From an uncultured Chlamydiae bacterium (GTDB taxonomy: Bacteria; Chlamydiota; Chlamydiia; Chlamydiales; SM23-39), in NCBI GenBank assembly GCA_903893545.1, contig CAITMJ010000030.1, positions 40,764 through 104,763 on the forward strand: DNA of 64,000 nt, written 5' to 3'. The notes under the pieces were generated by a model that saw only the letters and a program-made list of their open reading frames with translations, was not told the origin of the DNA and did no database searches. Position numbers and translations under genes: made by a program. Positions 17,965 through 26,633 of the stretch are shown piece by piece (within the stretch, counting starts at the first letter, position 1; each line of letters starts with the position of its first letter).

Positions 17965-18016
17965 TTCGATGGCCGCAACCGATGTCGGCACCCCGGATAT
18001 CTTCCAGACATCTTGA
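17965..18016 (+). pseudogene. Decayed 3' end of a second ugd copy
   Basis: This stretch encodes FDGRN in one frame and then, after an internal deletion and frame change, DVGTPDIFQ followed by a stop. The intact ugd ends with FFDGRNQYKPF...ISIGTPDILQ. The shared blocks GGCCGCAACC and TCGGCACCCCGGA confirm common origin. The remnant lacks about 17 codons between the blocks. It marks the right border of the AT-rich insert and points to a past duplication of the ugd end or a replaced second ugd. Confidence 0.7.
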
Positions 18017-18047
18017 CGCAAAACTCCTAATAAGAAATTATTAGATC

Positions 18048-18764
18048 ATGCGCACAATGAAAATACGGTCGAGACCCCGTGAAAAAGAACTCCTCACCTC
18101 TTTGAGAAGTTTTTCCACAAAAGTTCAGCACGACCCGGTAAAACGAGCGTTTGATATCGCTTTTAGCGGACTCTTTCTCTTGGCCTTTTCTCCCTGTATC
18201 TTTCTTTTGGCGCTCTTTGTCAAATGCACCTCGCCAGGACCGATTTTCTACAAGAGTTCTCGACTTGGAAGAGGCGGCAAGGTGATCCACTGCTTAAAAT
18301 TTCGGACGATGTTCGTAGATGCTGAAGAGCGGCTAAAGTCTCTTTTGCAGACAGATGCCAGCTTAAGAATGGAGTGGGAAATCTTCCAAAAATTCAAAGA
18401 CGATCCACGGATCACTCCCATCGGAAAATTTTTGCGTAAAGTCTCTCTCGATGAACTCCCCCAATTTTGGAATGTTTTGGTAGGCGATCTTAGCGTCGTG
18501 GGGCCAAGGCCTCCGACTCTAATCGGACCTCCTGAATTCTATCTCGAAGAAATTCGCAAACTCTACGGCGCCTCAACCCTCAAGATTCTCTCGATCCGTC
18601 CGGGCGTCACCGGCGTTTGGCAAGTTTCCGGCCGAAGCCACATTCCTTTCGCAGAAAGAGCGAGAATGGAAGCGCGCTATGCCGACTCAAGAAATTTCTG
18701 GACGGATCTGACTGTTATTGCAAAAACAATCCCGGCCGTTCTTTTCTCGAAAGGAGCTTTTTAA
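18048..18764 (+). CDS. Polyprenyl-phosphate sugar-1-phosphate transferase (WbaP/WcaJ type)
   Basis: Starts glycan assembly by moving a sugar-1-phosphate from a UDP-sugar to undecaprenyl phosphate at the inner membrane. 238 residues, so only the catalytic C-terminal domain, without the N-terminal multi-pass region. One hydrophobic segment near residues 37-58, then SPGPIFYKSSRLGRGGK, LKFRTMFVDAEERL, TPIGKFLRKVSLDELPQFWN, VGPRPP, and RPGVTGVWQVSGRS, all family hallmarks. The sugar could be glucose or galactose; galE follows with its start overlapping the stop. An internal ATG at 18057 is an alternative start. Confidence 0.9.
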   Translation: MRTMKIRSRPREKELLTSLRSFSTKVQHDPVKRAFDIAFSGLFLLAFSPCIFLLALFVKCTSPGPIFYKSSRLGRGGKVIHCLKFRTMFVDAEERLKSLLQTDASLRMEWEIFQKFKDDPRITPIGKFLRKVSLDELPQFWNVLVGDLSVVGPRPPTLIGPPEFYLEEIRKLYGASTLKILSIRPGVTGVWQVSGRSHIPFAERARMEARYADSRNFWTDLTVIAKTIPAVLFSKGAF

Positions 18765-19798
18765 TGACAGAATCCATTCTTGTCACCGGCGGGGCCGGCT
18801 ATATCGGAAGCCACACCTGCAAAGCTCTAGCCAAAGCGGGCTACACTCCAGTCGTCTACGATAACCTTTCTACCGGCCATGCCTACTCCATTAAATGGGG
18901 CCCCTTTGTCCAAGGAGACATCTCCGACCATGCAAGACTTGCCGAAACAATTGCCTCATTCAAGCCAAAAGCGGTCATTCACTTTGCGGCCAATGCGCTC
19001 GTCATCGAATCTGTCCAAAATCCGGCAAAATACTATCGGAATAATCTAGCAGGAACGCTGACTTTGCTTGAAACCATGCAAGAGCACAATGTGAAAAATC
19101 TCCTTTTTTCTAGCACCTGCGCAACCTATGGCCACCCCCAGTTCACTCCGATCACGGAAGATCATCCACAAGCTCCGGTAAGTCCCTACGGCCGAACAAA
19201 GTGGATGGCCGAGCAGATGATGAACGATTTTTCTACCGCCTATGGCCTAAAAACGATCTTTCTTCGCTACTTCAATGCAGCTGGCGCAGATCTAGAGACG
19301 CAAATTGGAGAGAACCACACTCCAGAAACCCATCTTATTCCCTCGATCATCCAAGCGGCCCTCGGCCTCAAAGAAGAAATCGTCGTCTATGGAACAGATT
19401 TTCCCACTCGCGATGGCAGCGCAATTAGAGACTATATCCATGTGCAAGACTTAGCAGACGCGCACGTCCGCGCGCTCCAATACCTATTGGAAAAAGAGAC
19501 AAGCGCGGCGATCAACCTCGGAACGGGAAAAGGAACATCAGTTCTTGAAATCATCGATGCGGTGCAAAAGTTTTGTGGAAAGAAGATTCCCGTGCGTCTC
19601 GAGAGCCGCCGCCCTGGAGAGCCGAGCACTCTGACCGCCAATAGCCATAAAGCCGAAGAGCTCCTCGGTTGGCACCCCACTTTCTCTGAACTTCCAATCC
19701 TCATCGAATCGGCGTGGAAGTGGCATCAACTCCTTCTCGATAACTCCGCGATCCTTCGCAGCGCCATACAGCGCTTCGAATGCGTAAAATCCATTTAA
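18764..19798 (+). CDS. galE: UDP-glucose 4-epimerase
   Basis: Interconverts UDP-glucose and UDP-galactose with bound NAD+. 344 residues. Nucleotide-binding start ILVTGGAGYIGSHTCKAL, catalytic Ser in FSSTCATYGHP, the Tyr-x-x-x-Lys pair in SPYGRTKWMAEQM, RYFNAAGAD, and GDGSAIRDYIHVQDLADAH-type block as RDGSAIRDYIHV. The ATG at 18764 shares a base with the stop of the transferase gene (TAATG). A longer in-frame extension upstream is shadow of that gene. With ugd it feeds UDP-sugars to surface glycan synthesis. Confidence 0.95.
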   Translation: MTESILVTGGAGYIGSHTCKALAKAGYTPVVYDNLSTGHAYSIKWGPFVQGDISDHARLAETIASFKPKAVIHFAANALVIESVQNPAKYYRNNLAGTLTLLETMQEHNVKNLLFSSTCATYGHPQFTPITEDHPQAPVSPYGRTKWMAEQMMNDFSTAYGLKTIFLRYFNAAGADLETQIGENHTPETHLIPSIIQAALGLKEEIVVYGTDFPTRDGSAIRDYIHVQDLADAHVRALQYLLEKETSAAINLGTGKGTSVLEIIDAVQKFCGKKIPVRLESRRPGEPSTLTANSHKAEELLGWHPTFSELPILIESAWKWHQLLLDNSAILRSAIQRFECVKSI

Positions 19799-19810
19799 AA
19801 ATTTTACCGC

Positions 19811-20788
19811 TTAATAAGTATAATCAACATTGATTACACCGCTGCGAAAGACTTCGCTGTTTCGACCAATAGCCGAGACCCAAGCGCCGATGATAATGCC
19901 AAAATTAGCGCTAAAGTTGTACTCGATCGCAGGAGAGAAGCTAAGCTGCTCTTGAGACGGAGTTCCAACCGTTGCAGGGGCGCCAGTTGATGTCGTACCA
20001 AGAGTTCCAAAGAATTGAGTGCGATCGGTATGGGTATAGACGGTGTCCATCGCAAGGGCCCAATTTTGAGTGAGTGTCAATTCAAAGCTGAAAATACCTT
20101 GCGCAATATTGCCGGGCAATACTCTCCCCTTCGTCCCATACCCGCCGCCATAGGTGTTAAATCCATGGACTTCTGTAGGCATGTTTATTGTATACCCGCC
20201 GCTGAGCGTCAAGCTGATAAAATGAACGCCACTTAAGTGATAGACTTTATAGAGAAGCATGTTGAACTTTGTAGCAAAGGTCCCCTGTCCCGATTCGTCG
20301 GTCAGCAATTTATTGGGATCTAGCCGCTGAAAGTTCCCCGTTGGGAAAGTTTCCTGGATGGTAAATTTAATCCCTGGATAGTAGTCGGGGTTGGTCGATG
20401 GATACAACTGAAAGTCAAAGCCAAGCGGCAAGTCGCCAAATTGCGTCGAAGTTTGGTTTTTTGTCGTCTGCACAAAAAATTGTGGCGTCATTGTGATATC
20501 CGCCCACGAACTAATCCCCCAAAAAGTGACAAATTGCGGGTTGAAGCTAAGGAAATTGGTCTCTGATTCTGCCTGCCAGGTACTGCTATAAGTCCCTGTG
20601 TTGGTCGTACAGTAAACGTAAGATTCAATCTCAAAATCGCCCCAACCAACGATGTTGCCGATCGGCGCAATCAAGGGCCCGGTAAGCCAAGGGGAAAGTG
20701 TCGCAGGGGCTGCAGGTGTTGAAGGAACTTCCTCTTCTTGCGCGCAAAGAGAAGCGCAAAGAATTGCGCAGGCTAAAATCTTTTTCAT
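19811..20788 (-). CDS. Exported beta-barrel outer-membrane protein, last gene of the kdp operon
   Basis: 325 residues, not assigned to a named family. A signal peptide near residues 1-16 (MKKILACAILCASLCA) is followed by a Pro/Ala-rich linker. The rest alternates polar and aromatic/hydrophobic residues, with many Tyr, Phe and Thr and short turns, ending in a strand with a terminal Tyr (VINVDYTY) as expected for barrel insertion. Its ATG overlaps the kdpC stop by four bases, so it is coupled to a potassium-pump operon. A channel supplying K+ to the periplasm is a guess from context only. Confidence 0.7.
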   Translation of the reverse strand: MKKILACAILCASLCAQEEEVPSTPAAPATLSPWLTGPLIAPIGNIVGWGDFEIESYVYCTTNTGTYSSTWQAESETNFLSFNPQFVTFWGISSWADITMTPQFFVQTTKNQTSTQFGDLPLGFDFQLYPSTNPDYYPGIKFTIQETFPTGNFQRLDPNKLLTDESGQGTFATKFNMLLYKVYHLSGVHFISLTLSGGYTINMPTEVHGFNTYGGGYGTKGRVLPGNIAQGIFSFELTLTQNWALAMDTVYTHTDRTQFFGTLGTTSTGAPATVGTPSQEQLSFSPAIEYNFSANFGIIIGAWVSAIGRNSEVFRSGVINVDYTY

Positions 20789-21354
20789 TTCTTTTCTCCA
20801 TCGAGTACGAGATTAATTCGAAGTACGTTGACCCTCTTTTCTCCAAAAAGCCCACAAAAAGAGTGCTCTGTGTGCTTTGCAATGATTTTTTTGAGAGCTT
20901 CTAAAGAAAGGGATCTCGCTCCTGCAACGCGAGGAGCTTGAAATAGGGCATTTTCTACGCTGATATGGGGATCGAGGCCGCTTGCAGAAGCAGTCACAGC
21001 ATCTGCTGGGATCACAGAGGTAGCAGTCAATCCATTGGTCGAGCGGTAAGCCGCTGCGCGGGAGCGGAGGCCGTCGATGAGCGCTTGAGAAGTGGGGCCT
21101 AAATTGCTCGCCGAAGAATTGGAGGCGTCGAAGTTCGCCGCAGAAGGCCTCGGCTGGAAGTATTTTGCGCTCGTAAAATTTTGCGCGATCAGTTCTGATC
21201 CAATGATGTTTTTCTCTTTATCGTAAACAAGGCTCCCATTGGCCTCTTTGCGAAAGAAAACCTGCCCAACCACAAACATGCACACAGGGTAGGCGATTCC
21301 GACAAGAACAGTCAGGAGAAGAAATAGATTCAACGATGTTTTGAGGATTTTCAC
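20785..21354 (-). CDS. kdpC: K+-transporting ATPase subunit C
   Basis: Periplasmic-facing accessory subunit of the KdpFABC potassium pump. 189 residues with one N-terminal membrane segment (near 8-28) and the family blocks GSELIAQNFTSAKYFQPRPSA, ASNLGPTSQ, PADAVTASASGLDPHIS and ENALFQAPRVA. It overlaps kdpB by four bases and the outer-membrane protein gene by four bases. Confidence 0.95.
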   Translation of the reverse strand: MKILKTSLNLFLLLTVLVGIAYPVCMFVVGQVFFRKEANGSLVYDKEKNIIGSELIAQNFTSAKYFQPRPSAANFDASNSSASNLGPTSQALIDGLRSRAAAYRSTNGLTATSVIPADAVTASASGLDPHISVENALFQAPRVAGARSLSLEALKKIIAKHTEHSFCGLFGEKRVNVLRINLVLDGEKK

Positions 21355-23318
21355 AATAGGCCTAAGTTTTTAATGCATAAATCGAGGAGTTTGATCCCGA
21401 TAAAGGGAATTAAGATCCCTCCGATGCCGTAAATGCTTAAGTTGCGGCGGAGGATGAAAATCGCCTTCTCAGGAATCATTTTTACCCCTTTTAAGGCGAG
21501 AGGAATGAGTGCTGGGATAATGAGGGCATTGAAAATAACAGCGCTTAAAACGGCGCTTTGAGGGGTCTCTAAATTCATGATGTTGAGAGAGCGGATCGAG
21601 GGGAAAAAGGGCATGAGGATAGCTGGGACGACGGCAAAGTATTTTGCGATGTCATTGGCGACAGAAAAAGTCGTCAAGGCGCCTCTAGTCATGAGCATTT
21701 GTTTTCCAATTTCGATGATCTCAAAGAGTTTTGTCGGGTGGGAATCGAGGTCGATCATATTGCCCGCCTCTTTGGCCGCTTGCGTGCCTGAGTTCATCGC
21801 AACGCCAACGTCTGCTTGAGCAAGGGCCGGAGCGTCATTGACTCCATCTCCCGTCATCGCGACCATTCTCCCTTCGAGCTGCAGTTTCCGAACGACTTCG
21901 AGTTTTTGCTCAGGGGATACTTCTGCAATAAACTCATCGACGCCAGCCTCTTTGGCAATGGTCGCAGCGGTGATCGCATTGTCTCCGGTCACCATGATGG
22001 TTTTTACGCCCATAGAACGAAGCCGATCAAAAAATGAAGAAAGCCCTGTCTTGATCGTATCTTTCATCAAAAGAACACCGAGAATCCTACCCTCATCAGC
22101 AACGACAAGAGGAGTTCCCCCTTGACCTGCATATGTTTTTACCGCTTCAGCAGCCTCAAAGGGAAGAGAAAAGCCGACGAACTGTTCGATGGCAATTTTC
22201 GCTCCCTTACGGAATTTTTCTCCGCGAAGATCGGCGCCGCTCATCCGCGTTTGCGCGGTAAATGGCAAAAATCGGAGATGGGACACGTCTTCTTTGATCG
22301 CTTTTGATGCCAAAAATTCAATGATGCTTCTTCCTTCATCTGTCTCATCTTGGAACGAGCAAAGATAGGCCGCTCGAACAAAGTCTGCCTCTGACACGTT
22401 CGGCACGAGAGTAAAATGGGCAGCGCGGCGATGGCCTACCGTAATCGTCCCCGTTTTGTCGAGAAGGATCACATCGATATCCCCCGCAGATTCTACGGAC
22501 GAGCCACTCATGGCAAGGACGTGTTTTTTCATAAGGCGATTGATCCCCGCAATCCCGATCGCGCTTAAAAGTCCTGCAATCGTAGTGGGAATTAAGCAAA
22601 CGAGCAATGCAACGAGCATCGTCACGGAGAAATTGGCTTGAAAAAACTTTCCAAAAATCTCCATCGCGACAACGACGACGAGAAATACAAATGTAAGGCC
22701 AGAAAGAAGGATCGTAAGAGCGATCTCATTCGGCGATTTTTTCCTTTTTGCGCTCTCGATTAAATTGATCATTTTATCGAGAAAACTCTGCCCCGGATCG
22801 GATGAGATTTTCACGAGAATTTCATCGGAAAGAAGTCTTGTGCCCGCCGTGACAGAGCTGTGATCTGTCCCCGCTGCGCGAATCACTGGCGCCGATTCTC
22901 CTGTCACTGCCGATTCATCGACAGAGGCCATCCCATGGATCACCTCTCCATCGCCTGGGATTACTTCTCCTGCTGCCACCCGAACGACATCGCCTTTTTT
23001 CAACATCTTCGCATTGACCGCCTGAAAAGAGCCGTCGTGTTGTCGAATATGCGCCTTTGTCTCTACGCGACCGCGGCGAAGCGATTCCGCTTGCGATTCA
23101 TTGCGCATCTCCGCCGAGCTCTCAGCATAGTTGGCAAAGAGAACTGTTAGCCAAAGCCAGATCGTAACCTGGGAATAAAAGAGAGGAGATCCTTGCGAGA
23201 AGATAAACCACTCAAGCGTCGTAATGATCGCGCCGATTTCGGTGATGAACATGACCGGATTGTGGAGTAAGTTCAGCGGGTTTAATTTCTTCAGCGATCG
23301 AATAAACGTCTTCATCAA
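21351..23318 (-). CDS. kdpB: K+-transporting ATPase subunit B
   Basis: P-type ATPase subunit that drives high-affinity potassium uptake. 655 residues. Seen: actuator motif ESAVTGESAPV (the TGES loop), the KdpB-type membrane segment LVCLIPTTIAGLLSAIG, phosphorylation site ILLDKTGTITVG near residue 290, ATP-binding and hinge blocks MVTGDNAITAATIAKEAGVDE and AMTGDGVNDAPALAQADVG. It overlaps kdpA and kdpC at its ends, so subunit stoichiometry is kept by coupled translation. Confidence 0.96.
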   Translation of the reverse strand: MMKTFIRSLKKLNPLNLLHNPVMFITEIGAIITTLEWFIFSQGSPLFYSQVTIWLWLTVLFANYAESSAEMRNESQAESLRRGRVETKAHIRQHDGSFQAVNAKMLKKGDVVRVAAGEVIPGDGEVIHGMASVDESAVTGESAPVIRAAGTDHSSVTAGTRLLSDEILVKISSDPGQSFLDKMINLIESAKRKKSPNEIALTILLSGLTFVFLVVVVAMEIFGKFFQANFSVTMLVALLVCLIPTTIAGLLSAIGIAGINRLMKKHVLAMSGSSVESAGDIDVILLDKTGTITVGHRRAAHFTLVPNVSEADFVRAAYLCSFQDETDEGRSIIEFLASKAIKEDVSHLRFLPFTAQTRMSGADLRGEKFRKGAKIAIEQFVGFSLPFEAAEAVKTYAGQGGTPLVVADEGRILGVLLMKDTIKTGLSSFFDRLRSMGVKTIMVTGDNAITAATIAKEAGVDEFIAEVSPEQKLEVVRKLQLEGRMVAMTGDGVNDAPALAQADVGVAMNSGTQAAKEAGNMIDLDSHPTKLFEIIEIGKQMLMTRGALTTFSVANDIAKYFAVVPAILMPFFPSIRSLNIMNLETPQSAVLSAVIFNALIIPALIPLALKGVKMIPEKAIFILRRNLSIYGIGGILIPFIGIKLLDLCIKNLGLL

Positions 23319-25021
23319 AATAACTGCCCTTTTAAGAACAAAAAGTGTTCAACAATTGGTCCCAATGTGAGAGCCGGTAAAAATGTCAAAGCGCCTATGA
23401 GGAAAATTACTCCGATCAAAAGAGAGATGAAGATCGGACTAGACACTGGGAACGTCCCTGCATTTTTGGGGTGCATTTTCTTCTCGGCCATCGAACCGGC
23501 AAGCGCAATCACCGGAATGATCATCAAAAACCGTCCGAAAATCATCGCAATGGCCTGCGTCAAATTGTAGGGAACCGTATTGCCAGAAAGCCCTGCAAAC
23601 GCACTTCCGTTATTGCCTACGCACGAGCTATAAGAGTAGAGCATTTCGCTAAATCCATGCGGACCTTGATTGGCCAGCCCCTTTAGACCCCATGCGCTAA
23701 TACAGCACCAAGCCGTAAATCCGATAATCGTTAAAACCATCGGCAAAATGGCGAGCATCGTCATCTTGATATCGAACGCCTCGATTTTTTTACCGAGGTA
23801 TTCGGGAGTTCTTCCAATCACAAGGCCGGCGATAAAGACCGAGAGAATCACAAAGAGCAAAATGCCATAGAGCCCCGCGCCAACCCCGCCGAAAATCACT
23901 TCGCCGAGTTCTATGTTTAAAAGTGGGATAAGCCCGGCAATAGGAGTTAGCGAATCGTGCATGCAATTGACAGCCCCGCAAGAGGTCACTGTTGTGGTGC
24001 AAGCATAGAGAGCTGATGCGAAAATCCCAAATCGCTGCTCCTTGCCTTCCCAATTACCCCCTGAAAGACCGAGTTCTTTCCAGTGAGGATTGCCCGCGCT
24101 TTCAGAAAATGCGCAGATAAAGATCCCCGCAACTAGCACAGCAGCTACAGCGGCGAAAATACACCAAGCATGCCGAATATTCCCAACTGCCTTCCCGAAA
24201 TAATAAATCGAGCCTGCCGGGATGAGCAAAATCAAGACCAGCTGCAAGAGGTTCGAATAGGGGGTCGGGTTTTCATATGGATGAGCTGAATTGACGTTCA
24301 TAAATCCGCCGCCATTGGTCCCCAAAATCTTGATCGACTCCTGCGAGGCAATGGGCCCTTGCGCGATCGTCTGCATCCCGCCATCTAACGTCTTGGCTTG
24401 CACATACGATTTAAAATTCTGCGGCACGCCCTCTGCCATAAATAGCATCGCTCCAACAATGGCAATCGGAAGAAGCAAATAGAGGCAGATCCGAATAAAA
24501 TCGGTCCAAAAGTTCCCGATCGTCTCTGACGCTGCTCTTGCCAAGCCCCGAACAAGCGTTGCGGCAACGGCAAGCCCTACCGCTGGAGAGGCGAAATTTT
24601 GTACCGTTAGCGCGGCCATCTGCGAAAAGTAAGACATCACCGCTTCGCCGCCGTAATTTTGCCAATTCGTATTGGTCAAGAAGCTGATCGAAGTATTTGT
24701 ATTTAAGTCCCAGGCAACCCCATGAAGCTTTTGCGGATTGAGCGGCAGATAGCGCTGCATCGCTAAAAGGATAAATGTGACGATGACCGCAACAAGGCTA
24801 AACCCCAATACCGAGGTGAGATACTCCTTCCACCCCTGCTCGGCTAGCGGATCGATCTTGCACGTGCGATAAATAAAGCGCTCTACAGGTCCAAACACCG
24901 GATCTAAAAACGTTTTCTCTTTTGGATGCAACACTCGGTAAATGTGCATTCCCATCGGTTTTGTCAATAGAATAACGATTGACAGAAAAATTGTAAGTTG
25001 CACCCACTCAAAGGCTTGCAT
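23315..25021 (-). CDS. kdpA: K+-transporting ATPase subunit A
   Basis: Potassium channel-like subunit of the Kdp pump, 568 residues with about ten membrane segments. Selectivity-filter-type blocks are visible: TNTSISFLTNTNWQNYGGE, IKILGTNGGGFMNVNSAHP, TSCGAVNCMHDSLTP and SSCVGNNGSAFAGL. It starts three bases after the kdpF stop and overlaps kdpB by four bases. Confidence 0.96.
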   Translation of the reverse strand: MQAFEWVQLTIFLSIVILLTKPMGMHIYRVLHPKEKTFLDPVFGPVERFIYRTCKIDPLAEQGWKEYLTSVLGFSLVAVIVTFILLAMQRYLPLNPQKLHGVAWDLNTNTSISFLTNTNWQNYGGEAVMSYFSQMAALTVQNFASPAVGLAVAATLVRGLARAASETIGNFWTDFIRICLYLLLPIAIVGAMLFMAEGVPQNFKSYVQAKTLDGGMQTIAQGPIASQESIKILGTNGGGFMNVNSAHPYENPTPYSNLLQLVLILLIPAGSIYYFGKAVGNIRHAWCIFAAVAAVLVAGIFICAFSESAGNPHWKELGLSGGNWEGKEQRFGIFASALYACTTTVTSCGAVNCMHDSLTPIAGLIPLLNIELGEVIFGGVGAGLYGILLFVILSVFIAGLVIGRTPEYLGKKIEAFDIKMTMLAILPMVLTIIGFTAWCCISAWGLKGLANQGPHGFSEMLYSYSSCVGNNGSAFAGLSGNTVPYNLTQAIAMIFGRFLMIIPVIALAGSMAEKKMHPKNAGTFPVSSPIFISLLIGVIFLIGALTFLPALTLGPIVEHFLFLKGQLF

Positions 25022-25024
25022 CTG

Positions 25025-25114
25025 TTAAAACCTCTCTGGCCACCAGATCGTCGCCAAAAGATACCCCAGCAAACCAACCGATGCGATTAAAAGAAAAATT
25101 TGAAAAATTTCCAT
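25025..25114 (-). CDS. kdpF: K+-transporting ATPase small subunit F
   Basis: A 29-residue single-pass membrane peptide, too short for routine gene calling. It begins MEIFQIFLLIASVGLLGYLL and ends with the family's typical WPERF tail. KdpF stabilises the KdpABC complex. It lies three bases upstream of kdpA, exactly where kdpF is found in other bacteria. No kdpD/kdpE sensor pair is in the window, so control of the operon is not visible here. Confidence 0.88.
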   Translation of the reverse strand: MEIFQIFLLIASVGLLGYLLATIWWPERF

Positions 25115-25192
25115 ACAGTTTTTTGTAACAAAAAAAAGAATTTTCTTGCACACAAAAAAAACTTACCATTTTTGAGACAAGAGTGTTTACGC

Positions 25193-25210
25193 AAAACATA
25201 CAGATGTTTT
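25193..25210 (+). promoter_or_regulatory. Perfect palindrome upstream of dinD, operator candidate
   Basis: AAAACAT-ACAG-ATGTTTT is a perfect 7-bp inverted repeat with a 4-base spacer, 39 bases before the dinD start. The size suits a dimeric repressor. It does not match the E. coli LexA box and only loosely resembles the Bacillus type. A possible -35 TTGAGA lies at 25172-25177. It is in the divergent dinD-kdpF region and could serve either gene. Confidence 0.4.
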
Positions 25211-25249
25211 AATGTTCTTCAAAAAATTTACTTTCAGGAGATTTTTGTT

Positions 25250-26101
25250 ATGTCCAATCGAGAGACCATTAAAAGATTACAAAGCCACTTTGATAGCCTC
25301 GCACAAAACCTTCCTGGGGAAGAAATTGAATTCTGGTTTGCCAGAGACCTGCAAGAACCTCTTGGGTATACCCGCTGGGAAAATTTTATGGCAGTCCTTG
25401 AACGATCTATAACTTCTTGTAAAACAACAGGTTACAATCCAAACGATCATTTTCGTGGCGTCACGAAAATGATCGCTCTAGGCAAGGGTGCAGAACGGGC
25501 CGTTGCAGACTTTATGCTGACCCGTTACGCCTGCTATTTGATCGCGCAAAACGGAGATCCTCGCAAAGAAACTATTGCCTTTGCGCAAAGTTACTTTGCT
25601 GTTCAAACACGCAAACAAGAGTTGATAGAAGATCGCATGCGATTACATGCCAGACTAGAAGCTCGAGAAAAATTAAGAGAATCAGAAAAGACCCTTTCTC
25701 AAAACATTTATGAACGTGGCGTAGACGATGCTGGCTTTGCTCGGATTCGTTCCAAAGGCGATACCGCTCTATTTGGAGGCCATTGCACCCAGGCAATGAA
25801 AGACAAATATGGAATAACGCAAAGCCGCCCATTAGCAGATTTCTTACCGACACTGACTATTGCAGCCAAGAACCTGGCAACAGAAATGACAAATCACAAC
25901 GTCTCTCAAGAAGATTTACAAGGCGAAATAGCAATCACAGGAGAGCATATTCAAAACAATCAAAGCGTTCGTGGTATGCTTGAACAGCGAGGCATTAAGC
26001 CAGAAACCCTTCCTCCTGAAGATGACATCAAAAAACTCGAACGTCGCGTGAAATCAGAAGAGCGAAAACTGATTGAGCAATCCGGCAAACTGCCCGCTTA
26101 A
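25250..26101 (+). CDS. dinD: DNA damage-inducible protein D
   Basis: 283 residues. DinD inhibits RecA-driven strand exchange in E. coli. The N-terminal part (near 20-110) is a BRO-N/antirepressor-type domain with FWFARDLQEPLGYTRWENF and CYLIAQNGDPRKETIAFAQ. Further hallmarks are IYERGVDDAGFARIRSKGD, LFGGHCTQAMKDKYG and the Glu/Lys-rich C-terminus. The ATG at 25250 has CAGGAGA about nine bases upstream; codons further upstream are not conserved-looking. Its 3' end overlaps the converging membrane protein gene by four bases. A fragment of a related gene lies at 46801-46869. Confidence 0.93.
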   Translation: MSNRETIKRLQSHFDSLAQNLPGEEIEFWFARDLQEPLGYTRWENFMAVLERSITSCKTTGYNPNDHFRGVTKMIALGKGAERAVADFMLTRYACYLIAQNGDPRKETIAFAQSYFAVQTRKQELIEDRMRLHARLEAREKLRESEKTLSQNIYERGVDDAGFARIRSKGDTALFGGHCTQAMKDKYGITQSRPLADFLPTLTIAAKNLATEMTNHNVSQEDLQGEIAITGEHIQNNQSVRGMLEQRGIKPETLPPEDDIKKLERRVKSEERKLIEQSGKLPA

Positions 26102-26502
26102 ACTCTGGCAACATCAGGCGCGCAGTGCGCGGCGGCTCGATAGATAAGGTGGCCAAAATCGATTGGGGCCATGATCGCACCGACCAGGAAACATCCAGAG
26201 CCGACCAATAGGGAGGCAACCGTAAAAACTGCACCCATTAAAGCGCTCTCTCGGTCCTGAATGCATAAATGCCCTAGAGAGTAAAAAAGTCCTCCTATCA
26301 TAACTAAAGGCGTTATCACCGCAGCGCAAACCGCAATGGTTACATCTAGCGGAACTCTGCTCCACATTTCTTCATACGAAAGTCTTTCTGTTTTCTTAAA
26401 AAGGGCGACTCTTCTAGCAAGCGGCTCTTTTACGGTAAAGACCATCCCCCCTACTACCTCTCTTAAAGAAAGATTTAGGAAATTATCAATATCGACTGAC
26501 AT
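26098..26502 (-). CDS. Unknown two-segment membrane protein
   Basis: 134 residues, not recognised. Two long hydrophobic stretches (near residues 53-78 and 88-115) are separated by a short charged loop (QDRESAL), after a polar N-terminal 50 residues with PLARRVALFKKTERLSYEEM. This paired layout resembles the bilobed segment of chlamydial inclusion-membrane proteins, though the stretches are longer than a pure hairpin. The ATG has GGAGC upstream. No signal peptide. Function unknown. Confidence 0.6.
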   Translation of the reverse strand: MSVDIDNFLNLSLREVVGGMVFTVKEPLARRVALFKKTERLSYEEMWSRVPLDVTIAVCAAVITPLVMIGGLFYSLGHLCIQDRESALMGAVFTVASLLVGSGCFLVGAIMAPIDFGHLIYRAAAHCAPDVARV

Positions 26503-26633
26503 ATTTCTGCTCCATTTTTAAATCCAGATTATAATGCAGCATATGATATTATATTAAAAACATAAACTTTCTTTGATATTAGAATAAATTTCATAGATTC
26601 ATATATGTCCATTTATGCTACAATCTCCCCCCG

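Noticed and set aside
25115..25249. c-di-AMP or K+ riboswitch upstream of kdpF
   Set aside because: The divergent region is only 135 bases, is AT-rich and shows no conserved stem series beyond the dinD palindrome.
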